Source of the DNA: JAJTFW01 sp031411335
Lineage (GTDB): Bacteria; Bacteroidota; Bacteroidia; AKYH767-A; OLB10
Reading direction: 5' to 3'
Length of the DNA stretch: 64,000 bases
Assembly (NCBI GenBank): GCA_031411335.1
Contig: JANOAX010000170.1
Coordinates: forward strand, 25,154 to 89,153
The translations under genes were made by a program, and so were the position numbers. Of this stretch, positions 36,229 to 46,400 are shown piece after piece (the stretch's first letter is position 1; each line of letters starts with the position of its first letter). The notes beneath the pieces were generated by a model, which searched no databases, had not been told where the DNA came from, and saw only the letters and a list, made by a program, of their open reading frames with translations.

Positions 36229-36579
36229 ATGAAAAAAATATATCATTCCAGTACTTGCACCACCAACCAACGAATTCTTAAGGAAATAAAGCCGAAGAAG
36301 GACGTGATCATGCAAGATATAAAAACCGAAGCCATCACTCCTGCGCAAATCGACGAAATGAAAAAGTTGGCGGGATCTTATGAGGCTTTGTTTAGCAGAA
36401 TAGCATTGAAGTATCGTTCGATGGGATTAAATGAAAAAGTATTGACAGAAAAGGATTATCGAAAATTAATTTTAAGCGAGTATACATTTTTAAAGCGCCC
36501 CGTGATGATTGTGGATGATGTAATTTTTATTGGCAATACGAAAAAGGTAGTAGAAAGTGCGAAGCAAGCCATGAAATGA
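36229..36579 (+). CDS. ArsC/Spx-family thioredoxin-fold protein
   Basis: 116 residues from the ATG at 36229; an upstream in-frame start at 36163 would overlap the tail of the previous gene and add an unrelated stretch. The thioredoxin fold opens with IYHSSTCTTNQRIL, giving the redox Cys10 and CxxxxR Arg15, and ends with the family's FLKRPVMIVDD segment (conserved Arg-Pro). The family includes glutaredoxin-dependent arsenate reductases and regulators such as Spx and YffB. Nothing around it concerns arsenic, so arsenate reduction is not supported by context. Its stop overlaps the EamA gene by four bases. Confidence 0.82.
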   Translation: MKKIYHSSTCTTNQRILKEIKPKKDVIMQDIKTEAITPAQIDEMKKLAGSYEALFSRIALKYRSMGLNEKVLTEKDYRKLILSEYTFLKRPVMIVDDVIFIGNTKKVVESAKQAMK

Positions 36580-37478
36580 CCCGTAGCTTTAAAGCCCACA
36601 TAGCAGTATTAACTGCAAACATTATTTACAGTGCGAATTATTCGATCGCAAAGGAGGTAATGCCTAGTTTTATTAAGCCATTTGGATTCATTGTGATTCG
36701 AGTTTGTGTAGCCGCTATTTTATTTTTTGTGGCCGCTAAATTATTTTTTCATGAAAAAATTGAAAAGTCAGATTGGCCCCGACTCATTGCCTGTGCCGTT
36801 TTTGGGGTTGCGGTAAATCAATTATTGTTTTTTAAAGGATTGTCGTTAACCAGTCCCATCAATGCCGGACTCATGATGGTAACAAATCCCATTTTCGTTT
36901 TGGGATTGTCGGTCATGTTTTTAGGAGAAGTAATTAATTTAAATCGTTTCATCGGCATCATCTGCGGAATTTCAGGAGCCATAATATTAATCATTTACGG
37001 AAATCGTTTTTCTTCAATACAAAGTGATCCTTTTGGTGATTTATGCATCTTGCTGAATTCACTTTCTTATGCGATGTATATCATCTTGGTTTTACCCTTA
37101 ATGAAAAAGTATCATCCCATTACCATCATGCAAATTGTTTTTGCATTGGGCTCATTGTTGGTATTGCCTTTTGGATGGGAGGAATTTAGGAGTATTGAAT
37201 GGAATACATTCCCGACCAATACCTGGTGGAGCGTTATTTTTGTAGTGATCGGAACTACTTTTTTCGCCTATCTCCTCAATACACTCGCCTTGCGCGAACT
37301 CAGTGCAGGGGTGGTGAGTGTTTATATTTATTTGCAACCCTTAATGGCAGCAGGATTTGCTATGTTGTTTGGAAAAGATGTTCCCAACGTTTTACATTTA
37401 ATAGCAGCCCTATTAATTTTTATCGGAGTATGGCTTACAACAAAAAGTGTTGTGAAAAAACAAGTAAATAGTATTTAA
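36576..37478 (+). CDS. EamA/DMT-family transporter
   Basis: 300 residues with ten membrane helices in two homologous halves, each an EamA domain: the first half has the family's LFFKGLSLTSPINAGLM segment and the second half FAYLLNTLALRELSAGVVS. Members export metabolites such as amino acids or nucleobases; the substrate is not predictable. The ATG overlaps the ArsC-like stop (ATGA), so the two are coupled. It is the last gene of the rightward run that begins with hemW. Confidence 0.88.
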   Translation: MTRSFKAHIAVLTANIIYSANYSIAKEVMPSFIKPFGFIVIRVCVAAILFFVAAKLFFHEKIEKSDWPRLIACAVFGVAVNQLLFFKGLSLTSPINAGLMMVTNPIFVLGLSVMFLGEVINLNRFIGIICGISGAIILIIYGNRFSSIQSDPFGDLCILLNSLSYAMYIILVLPLMKKYHPITIMQIVFALGSLLVLPFGWEEFRSIEWNTFPTNTWWSVIFVVIGTTFFAYLLNTLALRELSAGVVSVYIYLQPLMAAGFAMLFGKDVPNVLHLIAALLIFIGVWLTTKSVVKKQVNSI

Positions 37479-37490
37479 TAAGTTATTCCC

Positions 37491-37530
37491 CACACCCGCG
37501 ACCGCCGCGAAACCGTTGCGACCGTCGCGT
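37491..37530. repeat. GC-rich intergenic repeat
   Basis: Two near copies of GCGACCGYCGCG (37498-37509 and 37517-37528) stand out in AT-rich DNA 12 bases after the EamA stop. No T-run follows, so it is probably a dispersed repeat and not a terminator. Confidence 0.45.
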
Positions 37531-37664
37531 TTAAACTGTAAATATTATGGATCCACGAGCTTTTTCGACATAGACACTTCATGTTTTTCCGAAAAATTAA
37601 ATAATTTTGTCGCTCTCTTTAATAGTAATTACCCGGAGAAAATTAGTAGAACAAGAACCACCCC

Positions 37665-38120
37665 ATGATTTTTAGACAAGCCACCCAAGAAGATATCCTC
37701 CCCATGCAAGTGGTGAGAAATGCCGTAAAGGAAAATGTTTTATCTGATCCTTCCGTTATTTCAAATGCTTCTTATATCCCTTATTTAGAAACGCGCGGAA
37801 TGGGTTGGGTGTGCTCTATAAAAAATCAAATTGTTGGATTTGCCATTTTAGATAATCAAGAAAAAAATGTTTGGGCATTGTTCGTGTCACCCAACTTTGA
37901 AGGTCGAGGCATAGCTCAAGAACTGCAGCGTATCATGTTGAAAGAATATTTCGCGCATACGCAAGAAGCCTTATGGTTAGGGACAGCTCCTACTACTCGC
38001 GCAGAAAATTTTTACAGAGAATCTGGCTGGAAGGATATAGGAATGCATGGTAAGAACGAAATTAAGTTCGAAATGACCTACGATGTTTGGAATAGTAAGT
38101 TTAACCGCCGGCTTTTATAG
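37665..38120 (+). CDS. GNAT-family N-acetyltransferase
   Basis: 151 residues, one GNAT domain. The acetyl-CoA site is seen as VWALFVSPNFEGRGIAQELQRIML (Q/R-x-x-G-x-A motif, here GRGIAQ), and the closing part WLGTAPTTRAENFYRESGW has the conserved Tyr region near the thiol. Acceptor unknown. Single-gene unit between the EamA gene and yicC. Confidence 0.85.
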   Translation: MIFRQATQEDILPMQVVRNAVKENVLSDPSVISNASYIPYLETRGMGWVCSIKNQIVGFAILDNQEKNVWALFVSPNFEGRGIAQELQRIMLKEYFAHTQEALWLGTAPTTRAENFYRESGWKDIGMHGKNEIKFEMTYDVWNSKFNRRLL

Positions 38121-38249
38121 TTAGGTGATAAGTGAAGATTTTCAGGCTGTTTTTATAATTGCTGTTACTAGAGAAGACTGAGGAGAGGACCTCCCCCTGT
38201 ATTTTATTATCTCCTCGAAAAAATGTATTTTTGCGCATAAATCAATATT

Positions 38250-39122
38250 ATGGTACGATCAATGACAGGCTATGGTAACGCCAAAGGTCTCGTAGGAAAC
38301 CAAAACGTTACAGTAGAAATCCGATCTCTCAACAGTAAATTTCTGGAATTGAATCTTCGGATGCCCATGCAGTTTCGTGATCGCGAATTAGAACTTCGTT
38401 CCGATTTAAGTAAGCAACTGGAAAGAGGAAAAGCGGATTTAAGCATTTCTTTTGAAAGCAATGAACTCGCTAAACGTAGTTCTGTAAACAAGGAAATTTT
38501 TAATGCCTATTACGAAGAACTTTCTGCGTTAGGAAAGGAATATAATTTGAATGATGTCAATTTGCTGGATTGTATTTTAAAACTTCCTGCGGTGATGAAT
38601 GCCGAACGTCAAGAATCGGATGAAGAGCAATGGAAAGAATTGAAGGTGGTAATTAACGCTGCTCTCGAGCGCTTCAATGCTTTTCGTGATAATGAAGGTG
38701 CCGCATTGAGTAAAGATATTACCATGCGTGTAGATACCATCTCGAATTGCATTCCGCAACTAGAAGAGTTTGAGACAAAGCGAGTAGAAGGTGTGCGTGC
38801 AAAAATAAGTAAAGCGATCAATGAATTGATTGAGCAAACGTCCATTGACCGGAATCGCTTCGAGCAAGAATTGATTTATTATATTGAAAAGTTAGATATC
38901 AGCGAAGAGAAAGTTCGTTTGCGTAGTCACTGCGAATATTTTGTGCAAACCATTGCTAATCCCGAAGCCAACGGAAAAAAATTGGGATTCATCACCCAGG
39001 AAATAGGAAGAGAAATTAATACCATCGGCGCCAAAGCCAATGATGCACCCATGCAACGTATCGTGGTTGAAATGAAAGATGAATTGGAAAAATTAAAAGA
39101 ACAACTGGCAAACGTACTTTGA
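38250..39122 (+). CDS. yicC: YicC-family endoribonuclease
   Basis: 290 residues, the normal length for the family. The protein begins with the hallmark MVRSMTGYGNAKG, and ends with GREINTIGAKANDAPMQRIVVEMKDELEK, both strongly conserved in YicC. YicC (renamed RnaC-like) cleaves RNA and in E. coli affects the small RNA RyhB. A promoter element TATTTTTG (38226-38233) lies 17 bases before the ATG. The stop overlaps the TTG of gmk, so yicC, gmk and nadD form an operon that is conserved in the phylum. Confidence 0.93.
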   Translation: MVRSMTGYGNAKGLVGNQNVTVEIRSLNSKFLELNLRMPMQFRDRELELRSDLSKQLERGKADLSISFESNELAKRSSVNKEIFNAYYEELSALGKEYNLNDVNLLDCILKLPAVMNAERQESDEEQWKELKVVINAALERFNAFRDNEGAALSKDITMRVDTISNCIPQLEEFETKRVEGVRAKISKAINELIEQTSIDRNRFEQELIYYIEKLDISEEKVRLRSHCEYFVQTIANPEANGKKLGFITQEIGREINTIGAKANDAPMQRIVVEMKDELEKLKEQLANVL

Positions 39123-39730
39123 AAACCAACCCTAACTTCCTTCATAAGCTGGTGCTGTTCTGCGGTCCAAGTGGGAGCGGAAAAACAACCATTGTTCATC
39201 ATTTGATGCAACAGTTTCCGATGATGCGTTTTAGTGTGTCGGCAACAACGCGTGAAAAACGTGCGAATGAAGAACACGGAAAAGATTATTATTTTTTGAG
39301 TGTAGATGAATTCAAAGAAAAAATTAATAACAACGAATTTTTAGAGTGGGAGGAAGTCTATAAAGATCGATTTTATGGAACGCTGAAAAACGAAGTGGAG
39401 CGTATTTTAAATGATGGTTACGTGGCTATTTTTGATGTGGATGTGGAAGGCGGATTGCATATTCGAAAACAATTTGGTCGACAATTACTCGACGTTTTTG
39501 TAATGCCACCCTCTGTGGATGATTTGCATAAACGATTAGTGGCAAGGGCTACGGAGTCGGAAGATTCGTTGTTTAAGCGATTAGACAAAGCAGAGAAGGA
39601 AATGAATTATGCCTTTCGTTTCAATCATGTCATTGTGAATTCGGTTTTAGAAGATGCAAAATTAGAGGCAGTGAAAATAGTAAAGGAATTTTTAGAAGAT
39701 ACCATCCCTGAACCGGATGAGGAATCATAA
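39119..39730 (+). CDS. gmk: Guanylate kinase
   Basis: 203 residues. The start is a TTG at 39119 that overlaps the yicC stop by four bases; no ATG lies between it and the nucleotide-binding motif. The P-loop GPSGSGKTT, the GMP-binding segments SVSATTREKRANEEHGKDYYF and the EWEEVYKDRFYGT region are complete. It converts GMP to GDP with ATP. Followed 16 bases later by nadD. Confidence 0.95.
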   Translation: MKTNPNFLHKLVLFCGPSGSGKTTIVHHLMQQFPMMRFSVSATTREKRANEEHGKDYYFLSVDEFKEKINNNEFLEWEEVYKDRFYGTLKNEVERILNDGYVAIFDVDVEGGLHIRKQFGRQLLDVFVMPPSVDDLHKRLVARATESEDSLFKRLDKAEKEMNYAFRFNHVIVNSVLEDAKLEAVKIVKEFLEDTIPEPDEES

Positions 39731-39746
39731 ACTGTAAGTTCATCAC

Positions 39747-40322
39747 ATGAAAATCGGACTTTACTTCGGCTCTTTTAATCCCATTCACAGCGGACATCTG
39801 GTGATTGCGGGATACATGGCTGAGTTTAGTGATTTGAAGCAAGTGTGGATGGTGGTATCGCCGCACAATCCACTAAAGCCTGCTGGAACATTACTGCAAG
39901 ATTACCATCGCTTTCATTTAGTAGAGCTCGGAATCGGCAACAATAAAAAATTGAAAGCGTCTAAAATTGAATTTGAATTAGCGCGTCCATCGTATACTGT
40001 AGTTACGCTCGCTTATTTGCAGGATAAATATCCAAAGCATGAATTTTCACTCATCATGGGTGCCGATAATTTAGAGAATTTACACAAATGGAAAAATTTT
40101 GAATTGATATTAGAGCATCACGATATCTACGTGTACCCTCGACCAAATCACGACGGAGGCAATCTAAAAGATCATTCACGCGTGAAATGGATCGATGCAC
40201 CGCAAATGGAAATATCATCCTCCTTCATTCGTAAATCCATCAAGGAAGGAAAAGACGTGCGCTACATGATGCCCGAAACCGTTGGTGATTATATTGATGA
40301 AATGAATTTTTATAAAAAATAA
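39747..40322 (+). CDS. nadD: Nicotinate-nucleotide adenylyltransferase
   Basis: 191 residues. The nucleotidyltransferase motif GLYFGSFNPIHSGHL (with HxGH as I-HSGH) opens the protein, and the second signature SSSFIRKSI is near the end (about residues 153-161). The enzyme makes deamido-NAD from nicotinate mononucleotide and ATP in NAD synthesis. Third gene of the yicC-gmk-nadD operon. Confidence 0.93.
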   Translation: MKIGLYFGSFNPIHSGHLVIAGYMAEFSDLKQVWMVVSPHNPLKPAGTLLQDYHRFHLVELGIGNNKKLKASKIEFELARPSYTVVTLAYLQDKYPKHEFSLIMGADNLENLHKWKNFELILEHHDIYVYPRPNHDGGNLKDHSRVKWIDAPQMEISSSFIRKSIKEGKDVRYMMPETVGDYIDEMNFYKK

Positions 40323-40380
40323 TTTTTTAGAAGAGGTATCACAGAACTTCTCGTTTGGCTCGAAATTTCAATTGTTAAAT

Positions 40381-40577
40381 ATTAATTCAGTTTTAACACT
40401 AAAGCCACTAGAGAACACTAGAGAACACTTTAGGACACTTGTTAGCACGAAGTCTTTTATTTAGTTATGAATAAATCTGCGCCAATCCGATTTATCCCTT
40501 TTATCCGTGTTCAAATTTTCAGCAATCAAGTTTCTTACTTCTTGTTTGCTGTTATCGCGAAGCCTTGCGAAAAGAAA
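40381..40577. repeat. Degenerate intergenic repeats
   Basis: Between nadD and purQ. Contains the tandem phrase AGAGAACACT (two exact copies near 40408-40427, then TTAGGACACT), an ATCC...TTATCCGTGTTC phrase (40477-40511) and GCGAAGCCTTGCG (40557-40569), which differs by one base from a 13-base word at 42245 and 54686. No gene is supported. Confidence 0.55.
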
Positions 40578-41270
40578 CTACGCAAGAACCGTATTTAATA
40601 TCGAATCAAAAATCATCTTCCCATCCGTATTACCCAGCACTGCATCACTTGCTCTCTCCGGATGTGGCATCATTCCAAAAACATTTCTATTGCGGTTGCA
40701 AATACCCGCGATGTTTTCGATTGCTCCGTTCGGATTACTTTCTTTGGTGACGTTTCCATCCGCATCGCAATAACGAAACAACACCTGATTGTTTTTATTG
40801 ATCTCGGTTAATGTAGGCTCGTCACAATAAAATCTTCCTTCGCCGTGTGCAATCGGAATTTGAATGGTTTTGCCAATTTTAAATTTCGAAGTGATCACCG
40901 ATTCATCGGTCTCGCAACGAATGTTTACATTCTTGCAAACGAATTGATGATTATCGTTGCTCAATAAAGCGCCGGGTAATAAATGTGATTCCGTTAAAAT
41001 TTGAAATCCGTTGCAAATACCAAAAACAAATCCACCCTTATCCGCAAATTCAATGATCTCTTGCATCAATGGAGAAAAACGAGCAATGGCACCACTGCGT
41101 AAATAATCGCCGTACGAAAATCCACCGGGCAATAAAATAAAATCACATCCTTGCAAGTTATGATCCTTATGCCATAGTTCCACCACTTCTTTTTTCATGT
41201 TATTTTTAACTACATGAATTAAATCTCTATCACAATTAGAGCCCGGGAAGATGACAACACCAAATTTCAT
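40578..41270 (-). CDS. purQ: Phosphoribosylformylglycinamidine synthase subunit PurQ
   Basis: 230 residues, a class I glutamine amidotransferase. It begins KFGVVIFPGSNCDRD; the nucleophile lies in GFVFGICNGFQIL and the His/Glu pair in MMPHPERASD, so the triad is complete. With the PurL and PurS partners it supplies ammonia for the fourth step of purine synthesis. No other pur gene is nearby, which is unremarkable in this phylum. Single-gene unit; the stop codon lies within a small hairpin CTTGCG/CGCAAG (40564-40586). Confidence 0.95.
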   Translation of the reverse strand: MKFGVVIFPGSNCDRDLIHVVKNNMKKEVVELWHKDHNLQGCDFILLPGGFSYGDYLRSGAIARFSPLMQEIIEFADKGGFVFGICNGFQILTESHLLPGALLSNDNHQFVCKNVNIRCETDESVITSKFKIGKTIQIPIAHGEGRFYCDEPTLTEINKNNQVLFRYCDADGNVTKESNPNGAIENIAGICNRNRNVFGMMPHPERASDAVLGNTDGKMIFDSILNTVLA

Positions 41271-41433
41271 TTTTTTCTGTTTTTTATTGCTACAAAGTTA
41301 CGTTCTGAGCGTTTAATACTGCCATGTTAGAGGATAAATTTATCTTCTAATTGATTTTGAAGGGTTAATAGAGTGCGAGTAGTTTAAATCATACAATAAA
41401 TTGATATTTTTGATGTTCTAAAAGTGATAAAGT

Positions 41434-42096
41434 ATGAGAAGAAATAGTATTCTATGGATTATTTGTGTCCTCTTTGTTGGGTCTGCGGAAGCACAAAGAG
41501 ACAAGGAATTTCAAATACGCGGAGGCTTTGGATGGTCCATCTACAAAACCGATTTTCAATTGAAAAGCGGAAGTTCCGAGTATGAAGACGAAGATGGGGC
41601 TTTATCCATTCAACTTCCTCTAGAATTTCGTTATGAATTGACGGAGCGCTGGAACCTCGGACTCGATATGAAGTTTGGATCTTATTTGTACGAACCCGAT
41701 AGCGCTGAAGGAAAAAGTAATCGCTTCTTCGTTTTCGGTATTGCTGGAGAATATACCATCGTTAACAAAGATAATTTTAGATGGTATACTGGATTCGGAA
41801 TTCATACAGCTAGCCTTGTCCTCGAAGAAACGAGTGAGGATGCTATAATTAAAAGAACGGAAGAATGGACCTATCGTGGTGGAGGCATTCGACTTAACAC
41901 CGGTGTTATAATTTATTTAGGCGATGTAGTAGGATTAAACTTTAATCTTGGATTAGACACCCACAATTTCACACTCGAAGAGTATGAACAAAATGGAACA
42001 AAGCAAGACCTTTCCAAAATCGACGCTAAATTAAAGTTATCGGGACTAGACGGTACCATTGGTTTGGTGCTTCGGATTCCGAGGAAAAGTAAATAG
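41434..42096 (+). CDS. Predicted outer-membrane beta-barrel protein
   Basis: 220 residues with a signal peptide ending AEAQ (about residue 20). The mature part alternates hydrophobic and polar residues in strands typical of small barrels (IRGGFGWSIYKTDF, LEFRYELTERWNLGLDMKFG, GLNFNLGLDTHNFTL) and finishes in LVLRIPRK. About eight to ten strands are expected. A TATTTTTG promoter element (41405-41412) precedes the ATG. Function unknown. Confidence 0.72.
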   Translation: MRRNSILWIICVLFVGSAEAQRDKEFQIRGGFGWSIYKTDFQLKSGSSEYEDEDGALSIQLPLEFRYELTERWNLGLDMKFGSYLYEPDSAEGKSNRFFVFGIAGEYTIVNKDNFRWYTGFGIHTASLVLEETSEDAIIKRTEEWTYRGGGIRLNTGVIIYLGDVVGLNFNLGLDTHNFTLEEYEQNGTKQDLSKIDAKLKLSGLDGTIGLVLRIPRKSK

Positions 42097-42167
42097 GGTT
42101 ATCTTATCGGATAATGCTAATAAATACAATGGTGTTCTACTAACTATTTTTGTCCAATATAAAAAAT

Positions 42168-42292
42168 TCCAGCATCCAGCATCTAACATCTAACAACCAA
42201 CAACCAACAACCAACAACCAACAACCAACAACCAACAACCAATTGCGAAGCCTCGCGACCAACATCTAGCATCTAACAACTAACATCTAACA
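42168..42292. repeat. Simple-sequence and 7-bp tandem repeat element
   Basis: Holds ATCTAACATC units (42179-42191), seven exact copies of the 7-mer AACAACC (42192-42240), the word GCGAAGCCTCGCG (42245-42257) and more CTAACATC units up to the metF stop. The same vocabulary occurs in reverse complement at 54634-54772. Confidence 0.8.
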
Positions 42293-43249
42293 TCAATACA
42301 CCTGCGAAGCCACTCTTCTGCAAATTTCCGAATTCCCCATGGTGTAAAAATGGATACAAGGAACACCGGCTGCTTTTAGTTCTTTACATTGTTGAATGGT
42401 CCACTCAATACCAGCTTCCTTTACCTCTTCGTTTGTCTTTGTAGCCTCCACCGCATCTTCCAAATCATCTGGAATATCGATGTGAAATATTGAAGGCAAA
42501 ACCGTCAATTGTTTTTTAGTGGTAATTACTTTGATGCCAGGAATGATTGGAATATTTATATCCATTTCGCGACATGCTTTTACAAATTCAAAATACTTTT
42601 CGTTATTAAAAAACATTTGTGTTACGATGTATTCCGCTCCGGCATCTACCTTTGCTTTTAAATATTTTAAATCAGTGCGCATATTGGGCGCTTCAAAATG
42701 TTTTTCAGGATAGCCAGCCACACCAATACAAAACTTAGTAGGCGCCACGCCTTGCAATTCGTCATCCAGATACTGTCCTTTATTCATACAAACTACTTGC
42801 TCTAATAAATCAATAGCATACGCATTGCCATTAGGCTCAGGAACGAAACTTCCTTCGGTCTTGATGGAATCACCTCTTAGCACAAGTACGTTATCAATTC
42901 CTAAAAATGATAAATCAATTAAAGCGTTTTCTGTTTCATCTTTAGAAAAACCTCCACAAATAATGTGTGGCACAGCATCAATACCGTATTTATTCATGAT
43001 GGCAGCACAAATACCAACAGTGCCTGGGCGTTTACGAACCGATTTTTTCTCTAAGAAACCATCAGGACGTTTTTTGTAAACGTACTCCTCTCGGTGATAG
43101 GTAACATCAATAAAGCTTGGATTAAATTCAAGCAAGGGATCGATCCCTTGGTAAATTTCATTCATGCTCCTTCCCTTTAAAGGAGGGAGAATTTCAATGG
43201 AAAACAATGTTTTGCCGGCTGCTTTTTGAAGATGTTCGGTAACTTTCAT
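42293..43249 (-). CDS. metF: Methylenetetrahydrofolate reductase [NAD(P)H]
   Basis: 318 residues, normal for MetF. The FAD-barrel pattern is complete: SIEILPPLKGR with the active Glu near the N-terminus, then HIICGGFSKDE, NVLVLRGDS, VTQMFFN and IPGIKVI. It reduces 5,10-methylene-THF to 5-methyl-THF for methionine synthesis. It stands alone here, with the MetH gene not in the window. The stop codon directly adjoins the intergenic repeat element at its right-hand neighbour side. Confidence 0.95.
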   Translation of the reverse strand: MKVTEHLQKAAGKTLFSIEILPPLKGRSMNEIYQGIDPLLEFNPSFIDVTYHREEYVYKKRPDGFLEKKSVRKRPGTVGICAAIMNKYGIDAVPHIICGGFSKDETENALIDLSFLGIDNVLVLRGDSIKTEGSFVPEPNGNAYAIDLLEQVVCMNKGQYLDDELQGVAPTKFCIGVAGYPEKHFEAPNMRTDLKYLKAKVDAGAEYIVTQMFFNNEKYFEFVKACREMDINIPIIPGIKVITTKKQLTVLPSIFHIDIPDDLEDAVEATKTNEEVKEAGIEWTIQQCKELKAAGVPCIHFYTMGNSEICRRVASQVY

Positions 43250-43419
43250 ATACGGTTAATTCGTGCAAACTTAAACGGTGAAAATATAAATTGGTTCAGT
43301 TTATTATTAATGCAAAAATGCATAAAACATAAATACAAGAATGGTTTTCTGTGTTGGAAAAATGGAATTAGCTATTTACAGATAGGAGATAGGAGTAAAT
43401 GACTTCCATCTATCAATAA

Positions 43420-43451
43420 AAAGAGGCTGCCTCATTGGAGACAGCCTCTTT
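43420..43451 (-). terminator. Terminator of the 1081-residue cargo gene
   Basis: AAAGAGGCTG (43420-43429) pairs with CAGCCTCTTT (43442-43451), ten base pairs around a 12-base loop. On the minus strand T residues follow. A matching hairpin stands at the same place behind the paralog (48653-48683). Confidence 0.85.
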
Positions 43452-43472
43452 AAAACATTCAATAAATTTTAT

Positions 43473-46400
43473 TTATCGGTTGATCGTAACAGTACCCGCT
43501 TTAGCTTTAACACCATTTCCTAAATCAACAATGTAGAAGTAAACACCATCAGGTAAATCTTTACCAGTGAACTTCTTGGTTGAGTTATTGTATCCACCTT
43601 CGTTGTACACTTCTTTACCCCAACGGTTAAAGATTTGTACTGTGTTGTTTGGATATTGTTCGATGTTGTCCAATTCAAAGAATTCATTTTGGCTATCCCC
43701 ATTGGGAGTAAAGATGTTTGGAATAGTCACTTCGCAAGCCGTAGGCTCAGAAGAAGCACCAATTTTACAAAGACCATTACCAATAGCACGGACAATGAAA
43801 TCCGGTATGGTTACATTCACACCATGTGATTCAGGACCGGAAGGCGTATTTGCTGGGATCCAAGTTGCACCACCGTCTTCACTTACTTCATAACTTGCTA
43901 CTCCACCAATCGCAGTCCACACATAAATAAATTTATACGGTCCTGTACCAGGGTTACAAGCTACTATAGGAGCAACAGGATAATAGTACACCGTTACAAC
44001 AGCGGTATCATTAGCGGTACAGTTATTTAAACTGACAGCAACTGTATAGGTTCCGGCAGTTCCAGTAGAAATAGTTTGTGCGTTTCCACCATTGGACCAA
44101 GTATATGTAGCACCTGAAACACCAGCATCTAAAATAGCAAGTCCATCAGAACAGATGTCTTGATCTAGAATTGATAACACGGGAGCTGCGTTGATGATTA
44201 ATGTCATGTTGCCAGTACCAGTACAACCTGGAGGAACTGTAACATCTACACTGTACGTGCCAGCAGCAGTAGGAGTGTAAGTAGAGTTGGTTGCACCACC
44301 AATGGCAGTACCACCATTTAACCATTGATAGGTAGCATTGCTAATCGTTCCAGCATCTAAAGTTGGAATGACATCATAGTCGCAAATAGTCGCGTTCGTT
44401 AATGTTACCACTGGAGTTGCATTCACGGTAAGTACCATGTTTGCGTTTCCAGCACAAGTACCTGTACCAACTTGCACGCTGTAAGTACCCGCTTGCATGG
44501 TTTGATACGTTTGACCAGTAGCTCCCGCAATAGCAGTTGAATTTAAGAACCACTGGTATGAAGGAGCGCCAGGGTTACCTGCATCCAATAAAGGATAAGC
44601 AGCAGTAATATCACATATGGTTTGATTATTCAAGGTTACGTTAAATGCATTGGTAGTAGTAATCACCACATCAAAAGAACCAATACATAATACGTTTCCA
44701 GTATTTACTTCAACAGTAAAGGTATAAGTTCCTACACTAAGTCCAGAAGGGGTATAGGTTTGAGAAGTAGCACCTGCAATGGCAGTATTATTTAAAAACC
44801 ATTGGTAAGTAGCTCCTGCATTTCCTGCATCTAAAGTAGGCAGTGGATCGTTAATGCAAAGTACTAAGTCGTTTCCTAAATTATCAGAAGGAGCAGGAAT
44901 AATTACTAATGTCATCGTATCCGCACCAGCACAACCAGGTCCGTTATTAATAGACACTGAATAAGTACCACTCACAGTAGGAGTATACGTTTGGCTGGTA
45001 GCACCTGCAATAGCACCTGATTGATCATACCACTGGTATGTCAAATTAGGATAACCACAGTCAAGCGTTGGAATAGGATCGAAGCTGCAAATGTTTTGAT
45101 CTGAACCGATGTTCACATCAATAATATTGTCAACAAAGAAAATAGCAAGTGTATCGGTGCTAGTTAAGAAACGACCACAATCGTTTGCTAAGGTATTTCC
45201 ATCGGAACCACCGCTATTATTTAAAAGTAAATACAAGGGACCTGGAGACGAAGAACTGGCAGCCATATTCACTAATAACTGATTTGTTTTAGCACCACCT
45301 GGATTGCAATATCCATACGCATTAGCAATCGGGAAATTAGTACCACTACCATCTATCAATTGTAAGTCGGTACCATCATTGGCAACCGAGAAACAATAAA
45401 TACTATCGGATAAGGTAACCGAGAACGTATTAAATAAACAACCAATAGAATCCGTGACAGGAGCCCAAACACTATTATCAGTAACTAAAATTCGAACGGT
45501 ATCCGCAAACTCAGCAATTTCAGCACCACACTCAGAGAGTAAAGTGTTACCATCAAATCCACGCTTTATCCAAACAAAAGTTTCTCCCACTGTTAAAGGG
45601 TTTAAGAAAGTAACCAATAAAGAATCAGTTTGACCATTAGCACAATTGATAGGCATAACACTTACTAATGGATTTGGAATTCCAAAAGGAGTCACAGCAC
45701 GGAAGTCAGTGGGTACTGCTGAGCCGCATTGGAAACTAGTATCAAAAGGAAGTATTACAGAATAGTCATTACAATTAGCAAGCAGTTGACCGCCACCAGC
45801 AGTTAACACCCCATTACTAAACGAAGGAAAAATTTGATTACAAGCAGGAACAATGTTAATTTGAATATCACGTTTTACCTGCCCAATTAACAATCCATTG
45901 CGATACTCACGTACCAACACACAAATTACAGCCACCTGAACAATAGATGGAATGAAATTGATAACACCCGTTGATGAATTAATCGTAATTGGAATAGAAG
46001 AAGCTAATGGATTAGCTGGAGAATACGGAGCAATATAAGTGTTTGGAAATGGAGCAGGAGGACAAGATCCGCTACCATCTTCAGCAGTAACAAGTGAGAA
46101 TACTAAAGAATCACCGTCAATATCAATCGCACCTTGATCATAAAAGAATTGATTACCTACACAAAAACGAGTGTAAGCTAAGTTCAAGAAATAAGGAGAA
46201 GAATTAGTAGGTGCAAGAAGATTGTCTAGCGTACAGCTATTATACATTCCATTTGGTTGCATTGTTGTAATCGCACCATTTCTGCAGCAGTCGTACCAAG
46301 AGAAAACCCAGTCGGAAGCGGGTTGAGGTAAAACTATTGTTGTCTCGTAAATATACTCTTCAATATCTCCAACTCCACCTGGACATGTTGCCTGTGCCGT

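Noticed and set aside
42186..42292. Possible CRISPR array
   Set aside because: The units are 7-mers with no spacers and no cas genes nearby.
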